Shown piece after piece: positions 1 to 8,284 of a DNA stretch of 64,000 nt (its first letter is position 1; each line of letters starts with the position of its first letter). A program made the position numbers and the translations under genes. This DNA is from JBGSUZ01 sp964404895 (lineage in GTDB: Bacteria > Bacillota > Clostridia > Peptostreptococcales > Acidaminobacteraceae). The notes below the pieces were generated by a model, which saw nothing but the letters and a program-made list of their open reading frames with translations, did not search any database and was not told the DNA's origin. Location of the stretch: contig CAYOLV010000001.1 in assembly GCA_964404895.1 (NCBI GenBank), positions 310,001 through 374,000 of the forward strand. Reading direction: 5' to 3'.

Positions 1-1
1 T

Positions 2-736
2 ATTGGGGGTCTTATTCTTCAAAAAATATTCGTATGGGAAAACACGTCCAACTTTATTATGGAGCTTCCTGAATACAAGCTGCCAAGTTTAACCCATGCG
101 TTCAGACAAATGTTCAAGCAGGCGAAAGCCTTTATTATTAAAGCTTCAACGATTATTTTGGTGATGAACACCTTGGTTTGGTTTATGCAAACCTATACAT
201 GGGGTTTACAAGTTGCAGAAGACCAAAGTTTAAGTATTTTAGCTTCTGTAGGGGGCTGGATTGCACCTATCCTTATTCCCCTTGGTTTTGTAGGCTGGCA
301 ATTAGCGGCGGCGGCGGTAACGGGCTTTATTGCAAAGGAAAATGTCGTTTCAACCTTTGCCATTATCCTCTTAGCGGCTTCAGACGAAGCTCTTCACGCT
401 CCTGGCGGTGTTTTGACACAACTCTTTAACCCTGTGACAGGCTACGCATTCTTAGTGTTCAACTTATTTACACCACCTTGCTTTGCCGCTATGGGCGCTA
501 TGCGTGCGGAAATGAAAAATGGAAAATGGATGAAGCGAGCCCTTGCCTTCCAGTTTAGTGTGGGCTATTTGTTAGCCATGGCGATTACTCAAATTGGGAC
601 TCTAGTCGTCTATGGAAAAACAGCGGTTGGTTTCGTTCCTGCCATTGTCATTACGGTCTGCTACGGTATTTTAATCACTTATTTAATCAAACGTGCGGAT
701 AAAACTAGAAGTCGTTTACCTGTACTGGAAAGCTAG
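2..736 (+). CDS. feoB: Ferrous iron transport protein B, C-terminal part (5' end outside window)
   Basis: FeoB is the inner-membrane GTPase-coupled Fe(II) permease. Only the last ~245 residues are here. The frame is open from base 2, and the motif VMELPEYKLP-like (here IMELPEYKLPSL) typical of the FeoB linker lies at 56-90, so the ATG at 59 is internal rather than a start. The piece has about five hydrophobic segments, including the gating-type stretch with GFIAKENVVSTF and the conserved FTPPCFAAMGAM segment. The G domain and first Gate domain must lie upstream of the window. A small FeoB-associated protein gene follows after 11 bp, which supports the call. Confidence 0.93.
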   Translation: MGGLILQKIFVWENTSNFIMELPEYKLPSLTHAFRQMFKQAKAFIIKASTIILVMNTLVWFMQTYTWGLQVAEDQSLSILASVGGWIAPILIPLGFVGWQLAAAAVTGFIAKENVVSTFAIILLAASDEALHAPGGVLTQLFNPVTGYAFLVFNLFTPPCFAAMGAMRAEMKNGKWMKRALAFQFSVGYLLAMAITQIGTLVVYGKTAVGFVPAIVITVCYGILITYLIKRADKTRSRLPVLES

Positions 737-747
737 GAGGTATTGAT

Positions 748-897
748 ATGGCCAACATCATCATCGGATTGATCTTTTTTAGCATCATAGGATTTGCAGC
801 TTATAAGTCCTTCATCAGCATGAAAAACAACAAGTGTCCCGGCTGTTCTGGGGGCTGCTCAGAGCAGTCTAAGACCTGTCAGATTAAGCTGAAATAA
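748..897 (+). CDS. FeoB-associated Cys-rich membrane protein
   Basis: This 49-residue protein has one N-terminal transmembrane helix (residues 3-20), then a short Lys-rich stretch and a Cys-rich tail (CPGCSGGC and a final C). That layout is typical of the small FeoB-associated Cys-rich proteins of Firmicutes. The AGGAGG ribosome site at 735-740 is 7 bases before the ATG and the gene starts 11 bp after feoB stops, so the two are co-transcribed. The cysteines probably bind metal or take part in iron delivery at the membrane; the exact role is not established. A terminator follows directly. Confidence 0.85.
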   Translation: MANIIIGLIFFSIIGFAAYKSFISMKNNKCPGCSGGCSEQSKTCQIKLK

Positions 898-933
898 CTA
901 AGGAAATAGAGATAAAATGATTTAGAACCTAAA

Positions 934-972
934 AACAATCCTCTTATTTAGAAATTAGAGGGTTGTTTTTTT
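934..972 (+). terminator. Rho-independent terminator after the feo genes
   Basis: An 11-bp stem (AACAATCCTCT pairing with AGAGGGTTGTT, one G-U pair) is followed by a run of seven T. It closes the feoB operon. Confidence 0.85.
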
Positions 973-1067
973 ATTAAGCAGAATAAAGCCTTTTACCATA
1001 AGTTTTTTAAGAATATTTGGGTATAAAATCAAGATGTTTAAATGTAGCCAATAGTGAGGTGAAGGGC

Positions 1068-3395
1068 TTGAAAAAAAGGTTGATCTTGTGGAGCGTTTTA
1101 TTGACATTCCTTATGAGCGATATGGCGTTTGGAAATAATGATAATTACTTATTGAATCATATTTTTGAAAATCACGGGTCGATTATGATGATAATGGATC
1201 CGGAAACGGGTGATATTATAGATGTCAATGGAGCGGCAATTCAGTTCTATGGATATGAAATCAATGAAATCCGCCAAATGAGCATTGACCAAATTAATCT
1301 GCTTTCTCCTGAGGAAGTTAAAAAGGAACGGGTTTTGGCAGTTCAAGAAAAGCGGAACTATTTCGTTTTTAAGCATAGGCTTAAGAATGGAGAAATCAAA
1401 GATGTAGAAGTTTACTCTTACCCTATAGAAACGGCAGAAGGCAAGCAACTGCTATTCTCTATCATTCACGACATCACTCCTAGAATTGAGGCGGAAAGAC
1501 TAGCTAAAGTCAGTGAGTTGACAATCATCGGCTTATTGATTTTAGGAAGTTGTAGCTTGTTACTTCTCTTTATATCCACCAATCGAAGTAAAAAATTGAT
1601 TAATGAGAAGAATAATCAACTCAAGCGTCTCTTTGACAATATGCAGGAGGGTTTTGGACTACATGAAATTATCTGTGATGAGGCTGGCAACCCTGTTGAC
1701 TATAAATTCATCGATGTGAACAAGGCATTTGAACGAATTACAGGTTTTACGCTAAAAGAACTAAAAAATAAAACTGTGAATGAGGTACTGCCAGGCAGCG
1801 AAAAGTTTTGGATAAAAAAATACGGCAAAGTGGCATTGACAGGTGAACCTACAACTTTTACCAACTACGCTCGCCGGGTGGGGAAACATTTTTCAGTCAG
1901 CGTGTATAGTCCTGCGCCTAAACAATTTGCTACAGTTTTCACAGATATTTCAGAGCAAAAAAACATGGAAATGGCTTTAGAAAAAGAAAAGGCATTATTT
2001 AAGACCACTCTTCATTCTTTAGGCGATGGTGTTATTTCTACGGATATTCAGGGTTGCATCGAAATTATGAATAAAACAGCCGAGCAGATGACAGGCTGGA
2101 AAGAAGAGGAAGCTAGAGGTCTTCACTTTGATGAAGTTTTCATTTTAATGGATGCATTTACCAGAGAACCGATTCAGAGCCCAATTGAGAAAGTTTTTGA
2201 ACTAGAGGAAACGCTAAACTTGGATCGGGAAACTCTGTTGGTGGATCGGGAGGGAAATGAATATCCTATTGAAGACAGTTTTGCGCCGATCAAAGAAGAG
2301 ACGGGAAAAGTAATTGGTGCCGTCATTATTTTCAGGGACTACTCAGAAAAGAAGGAAAAACAGGAAGAAATTCTATACCTAAGTTACCACGACCAATTAA
2401 CAGGACTTTATAATCGAAGGTTCTTTGAAGAAGAACTCAAACGGTTAGACACGCCAAGAAATTTACCGCTGACCATTGCCATGGTAGACGTTAACGGCTT
2501 AAAACTCACAAACGATGCCTTCGGGCACATGGCGGGGGACGGTGTTTTAAAAAGGGTTTCAGAGGTCTTAAAAGAAGAATGTCGTTCAGATGACATTGTT
2601 GCCAGAATCGGTGGCGACGAGTTTATTATTCTCCTTCCAAAGACATCGTACAAAGAGACTCAAAAAATCATTGAGCGGATTTACCGAGCTTTTGATGGTG
2701 AAAGACAATCTGAAATTGTACTTTCAGTCTCTATTGGGTGGGAAACCAAGTCTAAAGAAGAAGAACTTTGCACGGATATTTTTATAAAGGCAGAAGAAGA
2801 CATGTATCGCAAAAAAATGACAGAAAGTCAGAGTATGAGAAGTCGAACGCTGCAAGGCATTTTAAAAACCGTATCTGAGAAGAATGCGGTTGAAAAAGTC
2901 CACTCTAGACGGGTCAGCCTGATTGCTCAAAAAATTGGAGAAGCAATGGAGCTGAACTATGATCGAATACAAGAGATTGCCATTGTAGGGATTATGCACG
3001 ATATCGGGAAAATTTCTATAGACAACACGATTCTTAATAAGAGTGAACCTCTTGTAGCAGAAGAGATTGAGGAAATTAGAAAACACCCAATGAACAGTTA
3101 TCAAATCCTCAAATCTGTGGATGGATTTTCTGCACTTGCTGAAATTGCCCTTTATCACCATGAACGATGGGACGGTTCTGGTTACCCTAATGGACTTAGG
3201 GGGAACGCTATTCCTTTAATTTCAAGAATCATTGCAGTTGCAGATGCCTTTGAAGCCATGACCACCTATCGACCTTACAGGGAACCTATGAGTCAAGCCG
3301 ACGCAGTGGCTGAACTCAGACGCTGTTCAGGGACTCAATTCGACCCCGATATTATTGAAGCTTGTGGAGAAATGCTTGAATTTATGGCAGAATGA
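1068..3395 (+). CDS. Membrane PAS-PAS-PAS-GGDEF-HD-GYP cyclic-di-GMP protein
   Basis: This is a putative dual c-di-GMP synthase/phosphodiesterase. Counted from the TTG at 1068: signal-like hydrophobic helix (3-22), extracytoplasmic PAS domain (~30-140), transmembrane helix (~150-172), two cytoplasmic PAS domains (~185-420), GGDEF domain with intact RIGGDEF (~512), and a C-terminal HD-GYP domain with HDIGKI (~643) and HHERWDGSGYP (~697). Both catalytic motifs are intact, so the balance of activities is probably set by the sensors. The TTG at 1068 was chosen because AGTGAGGTG lies just upstream; an in-frame TTG at 1017 has no ribosome site. The sigma-54 activator gene starts 21 bp downstream and is probably co-transcribed. 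Confidence 0.88.
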   Translation: MKKRLILWSVLLTFLMSDMAFGNNDNYLLNHIFENHGSIMMIMDPETGDIIDVNGAAIQFYGYEINEIRQMSIDQINLLSPEEVKKERVLAVQEKRNYFVFKHRLKNGEIKDVEVYSYPIETAEGKQLLFSIIHDITPRIEAERLAKVSELTIIGLLILGSCSLLLLFISTNRSKKLINEKNNQLKRLFDNMQEGFGLHEIICDEAGNPVDYKFIDVNKAFERITGFTLKELKNKTVNEVLPGSEKFWIKKYGKVALTGEPTTFTNYARRVGKHFSVSVYSPAPKQFATVFTDISEQKNMEMALEKEKALFKTTLHSLGDGVISTDIQGCIEIMNKTAEQMTGWKEEEARGLHFDEVFILMDAFTREPIQSPIEKVFELEETLNLDRETLLVDREGNEYPIEDSFAPIKEETGKVIGAVIIFRDYSEKKEKQEEILYLSYHDQLTGLYNRRFFEEELKRLDTPRNLPLTIAMVDVNGLKLTNDAFGHMAGDGVLKRVSEVLKEECRSDDIVARIGGDEFIILLPKTSYKETQKIIERIYRAFDGERQSEIVLSVSIGWETKSKEEELCTDIFIKAEEDMYRKKMTESQSMRSRTLQGILKTVSEKNAVEKVHSRRVSLIAQKIGEAMELNYDRIQEIAIVGIMHDIGKISIDNTILNKSEPLVAEEIEEIRKHPMNSYQILKSVDGFSALAEIALYHHERWDGSGYPNGLRGNAIPLISRIIAVADAFEAMTTYRPYREPMSQADAVAELRRCSGTQFDPDIIEACGEMLEFMAE

Positions 3396-3416
3396 AGTAA
3401 GAGGTGAGGCATATAC

Positions 3417-5423
3417 ATGAAGAACTACGTTACTCATGAAGACGAAGTTATGGATGACTGGCAAAAATTTGTTAGAGGAGAAATGCGTACTCCTCATCAA
3501 GTGACTAATGAAATTTATCAGTCTTGGGAGCGTTGTAAGGCAAAAGGATTAAGTCCGTTGAAGCAAGAAAGACATAGGGAATTAGGAGAAGTAGAACTTA
3601 AGTCATCCTTATTGAAAAACGATGACTTGTTAGAAGTTGCTCGACATTTTATGAATAATTTATATAAATTTGTAAAAGGTACAGGGTTTGTCGTTGTGCT
3701 CACCGATGAAGAAGGTTATATATTAGAGATGTATGCGGATGAAGATGTTTACAAGAATCCTTTAACGCAAAACTTTTTTATAGGTGCGAGTTGGTCTGAA
3801 ATCGTTGCAGGTACAAATGCCATCGGAACAGCGATTGTTCAAAAACAGGCCATACAAGTTTCTGGAGCAGAACATTATTGTCAGATGCACCACTGGCTGA
3901 CTTGCTCTGCTGCGCCTATTATAGATATGAGTGGTGAATTGATAGGTATAATTGATATTTCAGGTCCTATTTCTGCATCTCATGTCCATACGTTGGGAAT
4001 GGTGGTTGCTACAGCTGAAGCGATCATGGCGCAAATTAGAATACGCAATAAAAATCATTTGCTTAAGGTGGCGAATAAAAAGCTGGTTAATTTCTTCAAC
4101 ATGGTCTCTGATGGCATTTTAATTGTGGGGGCAGATGGTGGCATTTCTGAGATGAACCCGGCTGCAGAACAATTACTTCAATTAGATTCTAAATCAGAGC
4201 AAATCAATGATATCTCTAAGCTGATTAGAACGCGAGTCGCGAATGAAAGTGTCACATTCAAATACGACGAGTCTTGTTCCTATATTGAAGCAACCGTAAT
4301 GACTAAAGAAGGATCTGTTGAATGTCTTGCGTCCTCAGAACCCTATTATGACGACAATGATCATTATTTAGGCAGTTTTATTACGCTAAAACCGGTCAAA
4401 CAAGTACAAAAGCTGGTCAATCAGTTTAGTGGTTATACCGCATCACTTCAATTTAGTGATATTATCGGAACCAGTTCAGAAATTAGAGAAGCCATTCGAA
4501 TTGCAAATCTGACGGCGATGAACAATTCAAATGTGTTATTGACTGGAGAAAGTGGCACGGGAAAAGAGATTTTTGCCCAATCGATACACAATAAAAGCAG
4601 TCAAAGTGGTGCGCCGTTTATTCCGCTTAACTGTGGGGCTATTCCAAGAGAGTTGATTGGCAGTGAGTTATTTGGTTATGAAGAAGGGGCGTTTACAGGT
4701 GCCAAAAAAGGTGGCAGACACGGAAAGTTTGAGCTTGCATCTGGAGGAACCCTCTTTTTAGATGAAATAGGTGATATGCCCCTTGAGCATCAAACTGTAC
4801 TTTTAAGAGTGATTCAGGAAAAACAAATGATGCGAATCGGCGGCGACAAAATGATACCGGTGAATGTCAGGTTAATCTGTGCAACGAATAAAAATCTTTT
4901 TGATGAAGTAGAAAAAGGCACTTTTAGAAGAGATTTGTTCTATCGCCTCAATGTCATGTCGATGGTTATTCCACCACTTCGCCAGCGTGGAGAGGACATT
5001 ATACTGCTCTTCCAATATTTTTTGAAAAAAATGTGCAATGATCGAGAGAGACATTATGTAGTAGATGGAGACGTATACAAGTGTCTCAGAAACTATGACT
5101 GGCCTGGAAATGTTAGAGAACTACAAAATGTTGTGGAGCGGGCGGCTAACTTAGCTGAGAATGGTTTTATTCGTCTTCAACATCTTCCAGTCCATCTACA
5201 GAAAGGGATTCATAAGGCAGCGGGTGAGGGCATAGGCGTCGTTGAAACATTGGATGAATGCAGATATCATCACAAAGAGAACCTTCAAAAATCTGAAAAA
5301 GAGCGGTTAATAGCGCTCCTATATAAGCATTCAGGGAATGTGAGTCATGTGGCCCTTGAAATGGGTTTTTCTAGGAAAACTGTTTATAATAAAATGAAAT
5401 TGTATGAGCTTATAAGAAAATAG
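3417..5423 (+). CDS. Sigma-54-dependent transcriptional activator (GAF-PAS-AAA+-Fis)
   Basis: A 668-residue enhancer-binding protein with AcoR-like architecture. The N-terminal region has a SWERCKAKGLSP-type start and a GAF-like sensor (~60-210), then a PAS domain (~225-330), an AAA+ domain with Walker A GESGTGKE (~376), the sigma-54 contact loop GAFTGA (~424) and Walker B FLDEIGDMP, and a Fis-type helix-turn-helix at ~628-665 (GNVSHVALEMGFSRKTVYN). It has no receiver domain, so it answers to a ligand or redox signal, not phosphorylation. Its likely target is the sigma-54 promoter at 5631, only 208 bp beyond its own stop codon. Confidence 0.92.
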   Translation: MKNYVTHEDEVMDDWQKFVRGEMRTPHQVTNEIYQSWERCKAKGLSPLKQERHRELGEVELKSSLLKNDDLLEVARHFMNNLYKFVKGTGFVVVLTDEEGYILEMYADEDVYKNPLTQNFFIGASWSEIVAGTNAIGTAIVQKQAIQVSGAEHYCQMHHWLTCSAAPIIDMSGELIGIIDISGPISASHVHTLGMVVATAEAIMAQIRIRNKNHLLKVANKKLVNFFNMVSDGILIVGADGGISEMNPAAEQLLQLDSKSEQINDISKLIRTRVANESVTFKYDESCSYIEATVMTKEGSVECLASSEPYYDDNDHYLGSFITLKPVKQVQKLVNQFSGYTASLQFSDIIGTSSEIREAIRIANLTAMNNSNVLLTGESGTGKEIFAQSIHNKSSQSGAPFIPLNCGAIPRELIGSELFGYEEGAFTGAKKGGRHGKFELASGGTLFLDEIGDMPLEHQTVLLRVIQEKQMMRIGGDKMIPVNVRLICATNKNLFDEVEKGTFRRDLFYRLNVMSMVIPPLRQRGEDIILLFQYFLKKMCNDRERHYVVDGDVYKCLRNYDWPGNVRELQNVVERAANLAENGFIRLQHLPVHLQKGIHKAAGEGIGVVETLDECRYHHKENLQKSEKERLIALLYKHSGNVSHVALEMGFSRKTVYNKMKLYELIRK

Positions 5424-5472
5424 TGTTACCTAAGTGTAAAATAAGTGTTACCTTGTCACAGTGAGGTAACAC
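5423..5472 (+). promoter_or_regulatory. Repeated GTGTTACC sites, candidate enhancer for the 5631 promoter
   Basis: GTGTTACC occurs at 5423-5430 and 5445-5452, and inverted (GGTAACAC) at 5465-5472. The sites lie about 160-210 bp upstream of the sigma-54 promoter, the usual distance for enhancer-binding proteins. The second and third copies also form the stem of the terminator, so the repeats may serve only that purpose; the extra upstream copy argues for a binding role. Confidence 0.4.
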
Positions 5473-5485
5473 TTATTTCTTTTTA
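5440..5485 (+). terminator. Rho-independent terminator after the sigma-54 activator
   Basis: A perfect 14-bp stem (AATAAGTGTTACCT pairing with AGGTAACACTTATT) with a 10-base loop is followed by TCTTTTTAT. It ends the 1068-5423 transcript. Confidence 0.85.
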
Positions 5486-5630
5486 TATGGAGTCGGATTT
5501 ATTAGGGTTCAATTAGAAATGATATTGAAGGAGCTAGCCTAGATAGTGCATTTAGATAGAAACTTGTGGTTTCAATAGGTTCAGATGTTAGGTTTAATAA
5601 TTTTAATATCATCTCTTCTTGCGCTGTTCT

Positions 5631-5646
5631 TGGCATATGAATTGCA
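5631..5646 (+). promoter_or_regulatory. Sigma-54 (-24/-12) promoter for the FIST operon
   Basis: TGGCATATGAATTGCA matches the consensus TGGCAYR-N4-TTGCW at every conserved position, with correct -24/-12 spacing. It lies 57 bp before the FIST gene and downstream of a gene for a sigma-54 activator. A dyad TTCAAT-N10-ATTGAA at 5508-5529 is another possible activator site. Confidence 0.85.
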
Positions 5647-5702
5647 TATGTATATATTAATAAAAATTAATATATTGATAAGAGGAGGGGGAATGTTTAC
5701 TT

Positions 5703-6734
5703 ATGAAAGCTTTTCAATTTACCCAGGTGGAGGCGTATAAAAATTATATTCAAGAAAACAGCCATTTGGGTCACTTGGTATTTTCAAGTACGGAAAATAT
5801 CGTAAGGATGGCTCAGTTTTCAACAGATGGGACTGTTTTATGTTCTACCTCTGGAGAATATACACCAAAGGGATATGCAAATGGTGTAATTACGGGCTTC
5901 AGCTATGAAGTTGACATCGCTGAAGTGGTGGTTGTGGATTCGCCACCGATTAAGAGTCTCAATCAGCTTAAAGCTGCATACAGTAAAGTAGCATCCAATA
6001 AGGAGGCTTTTGCTTTGCTATTATGTGATGGCTTGTCTCAGTCAGAAGAAAGCTTTATTACGACCTTCTATTTTACTAAAAACGATTTCAAAATCATTGG
6101 AGGGAGTGCAGGTGACGATTTGAAGTTCACTCAGACTGAAATTTATGTTGGCAATAAAAAAGTAAAAAATGTAGCCATGTTCTTTAATATGAAGAGGAAG
6201 ACCCATCTCGTTAAAGAAAATATATTTTTACCTTCAGGGAAAAAAATGTTGGTGACGGAATCAGACCCAATTAATAGAACGGTTAAAACGTTTAATAATA
6301 AGCCTGCAAGTCAGGAATATGCAAGGATGCTGAATATACCTGAGGGGAAGTTATCTGCTGAATTCATTAATCACCCTTTAGGGAAACTCTACGATTCAGA
6401 AATTTATATTGCTTCTCCAATGAAGGTAAATCCTGATAAATCGATTACATTCTATTGTCAGGTGATGCCAAATACCTTTGTTGAAATTTTGAACCCTGCT
6501 CAACCGACTGAAATTTTAAAAGAAACGCTATCATCTCTACCTAAATCACCAAGTTTTGTATTGGCGATCAACTGCATATTGAGAAGTCTAAAGTTTCAAG
6601 AAGATGGATTGTGGAATACCTTTGATCAGCAACTGATTAAATACTGTGCAAATACAACTGGATTTATTAGTTATGGCGAGCAATTTTACAGACAGCATTT
6701 AAACCAGACTATGGTGATGTTGATTATTGAATAG
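5703..6734 (+). CDS. FIST N/C domain sensory protein
   Basis: A 343-residue soluble protein with the FIST architecture: an N-terminal FIST domain (~25-215, including LLLCDGLSQSEESFITTFY and IIGGSAGDDLKF) and a FIST_C domain (~220-340). FIST domains are predicted small-ligand sensors, often suggested to bind amino acids, and are frequently found beside chemotaxis and c-di-GMP proteins. Here the next gene is a soluble chemoreceptor-like protein 10 bp away, so FIST probably supplies the ligand signal to that partner. Expression is predicted to come from the sigma-54 promoter at 5631. Confidence 0.85.
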   Translation: MKAFQFTQVEAYKNYIQENSHLGHLVFSSTENIVRMAQFSTDGTVLCSTSGEYTPKGYANGVITGFSYEVDIAEVVVVDSPPIKSLNQLKAAYSKVASNKEAFALLLCDGLSQSEESFITTFYFTKNDFKIIGGSAGDDLKFTQTEIYVGNKKVKNVAMFFNMKRKTHLVKENIFLPSGKKMLVTESDPINRTVKTFNNKPASQEYARMLNIPEGKLSAEFINHPLGKLYDSEIYIASPMKVNPDKSITFYCQVMPNTFVEILNPAQPTEILKETLSSLPKSPSFVLAINCILRSLKFQEDGLWNTFDQQLIKYCANTTGFISYGEQFYRQHLNQTMVMLIIE

Positions 6735-6744
6735 GAGTGTTCAA

Positions 6745-7710
6745 ATGTTAAAGTGGTCAAAATTCAAAGAGAAGCATTCGGAGATTTCTAGTGAAAAGAT
6801 TGAGATAGCGCCAAATGATTTTCCTTACACAGGGCACATATTTGAGCTGAATGGTCAGCTGCAAAAAGAAGTTGAAGCTTTGTTGGTAGAAGAAGGAAAA
6901 ATGACTTACGGCTTAAACAATATTCTCAGCATGACGGCTTATACAACGGATCAAATTCATCAGGTGGAAGAACATCTTGGCAGTTTAGCAAACAATAATA
7001 CAGAAACTGTCAAATGTGTTGACGGGGTTTTTAACGATCTCGTTGCCTCAAAAGCGAAAATAGATCAGGCCTGGGATGGTATGGAAGAACTCATCAATCA
7101 TATGGGAGCAGTCTCAAATGTATTTGAAGATTTTTTTAGATTGTTCGACGAGTTAAAAAATCAGTATCAAAGCATCGGAAATTTAGCATCGATTATTACC
7201 AGTATTGCCAGTCAAACAAACATGTTGTCTTTAAATGCGACGATAGAAGCTGCAAGAGTTGGGGAGGCTGGCAAAGGCTTTGCTGTTGTGGCCAATGAAA
7301 TTAAAAAACTCTCACAGGACACTCAAAGCAGTGCCACAGATATTATGCAATCCCTCAATGACATGACAGCTGTTATGAAGAAACTCAATGAAAAATCGGA
7401 TGAAGGCAAACGCGTCGTAATGGATACGACTACAATGATTTCAGGTTCTCAAGAACTTTTAGAAAACATTATAAAAGCGGAAGATGTGGTCCATAACCAT
7501 TTAGGGATTGTTAAATCCTCGCAGGATGAGAATACAATGAATATACAAAAGCTTTCAGAGAATATGAGGAATGTTGCAGATAAATCTGTAAGTGAGAATA
7601 AGAGTCTAGAGGCGTTGATATACGGTATTCAGAAGAAATCAGATTACTATTTGTATATTCTAAATCATCTCAATCAGATCAAATGTTTGGAAGCGGAGAT
7701 TAAAGTATAA
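6745..7710 (+). CDS. Soluble methyl-accepting chemotaxis-like signalling protein
   Basis: A 321-residue protein without signal peptide or transmembrane helix. Residues ~60-310 are coiled coil with the MCP signalling tip IASQTNMLSLNATIEAARVGEAGKGFA-like segment at ~155-180 and the adjoining VVANEIKKLSQDTQSSATDI. It would contact CheA/CheW in the cytoplasm. It has no sensor domain of its own, which fits a partnership with the FIST protein encoded just upstream. The ATG at 6745 follows an AGGAGTG ribosome site; an in-frame TTG at 6727 overlaps the FIST gene and is less likely. Confidence 0.86.
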   Translation: MLKWSKFKEKHSEISSEKIEIAPNDFPYTGHIFELNGQLQKEVEALLVEEGKMTYGLNNILSMTAYTTDQIHQVEEHLGSLANNNTETVKCVDGVFNDLVASKAKIDQAWDGMEELINHMGAVSNVFEDFFRLFDELKNQYQSIGNLASIITSIASQTNMLSLNATIEAARVGEAGKGFAVVANEIKKLSQDTQSSATDIMQSLNDMTAVMKKLNEKSDEGKRVVMDTTTMISGSQELLENIIKAEDVVHNHLGIVKSSQDENTMNIQKLSENMRNVADKSVSENKSLEALIYGIQKKSDYYLYILNHLNQIKCLEAEIKV

Positions 7711-7729
7711 AAATATAGGAGGTACTTTC

Positions 7730-8182
7730 ATGGCGTATATAAAATCCCTTAATATTGGCAGTAAAAGAGGCTTTGGGAAAACACCGACGAGAGTGGTCGA
7801 CTGCGTAGAGGGACATGGATTTCAAGGCGATGCCCATGCTGGAGACTGGCACAGACAAGTAAGCCTCCTTGCTTCAGAACGTATTAAAAAACTAAAAGAC
7901 AACTGTGGCAAAGATTTTGCAGTAGGTGTATTTGGAGAGAATATTACCACAGAAGGGATTGATTTATATGAATTAGAAGTAGGTTCTGTTTTAAAAATTG
8001 GAGATACAATGCACATTGTGACTCAAGTTGGTATAGGTCATAATTCTCATAAAGGCGGCTTAAAAATAGATAGAACAGAAAATACCATAGACTTGTTCAT
8101 GATAACAGAAGGCGTTTTTACCAGAGTCGTAGTAGGGGGTACCATTTCTGTGGGAGATCCTATCCTAATCCTTCTAAAGTAA
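7730..8182 (+). CDS. MOSC domain protein lacking the usual cysteines
   Basis: A 150-residue MOSC (Moco sulfurase C-terminal) domain with the normal fold landmarks: GHGFQGDAHAGDWHRQVSLL (~29-48), GENITTEGIDLYEL (~72-85) and the final TEGVFTRVVVGGTISVGDPI. MOSC proteins handle sulfur or ligands of molybdenum cofactors. The usual GKxCHxxC segment reads GIGHNSHKGG here, so the expected cysteines are absent, and the late NCIM-type cysteine is also missing. A sulfur-carrier role is therefore doubtful; a cofactor or ligand-binding role is more likely. It lies 19 bp after the MCP-like gene in the same operon. Confidence 0.85.
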   Translation: MAYIKSLNIGSKRGFGKTPTRVVDCVEGHGFQGDAHAGDWHRQVSLLASERIKKLKDNCGKDFAVGVFGENITTEGIDLYELEVGSVLKIGDTMHIVTQVGIGHNSHKGGLKIDRTENTIDLFMITEGVFTRVVVGGTISVGDPILILLK

Positions 8183-8202
8183 TTACTAAGGGAGAATAAA
8201 AT

Positions 8203-8260
8203 TAAAAAACGGTTCACTGTTGAAGGCATATACATGCGCAACATCAGTGAACCGTTTTTG
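8203..8260. terminator. Bidirectional terminator between convergent genes
   Basis: The stem AAAACGGTTCACTG pairs with CAGTGAACCGTTTT and is flanked by an A run on the left and a T run on the right, so it can stop transcription from both the MOSC gene and the convergent SLH-protein gene. Confidence 0.85.
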
Positions 8261-8284
8261 TTTTGCTTTATTACTGGATTAATT

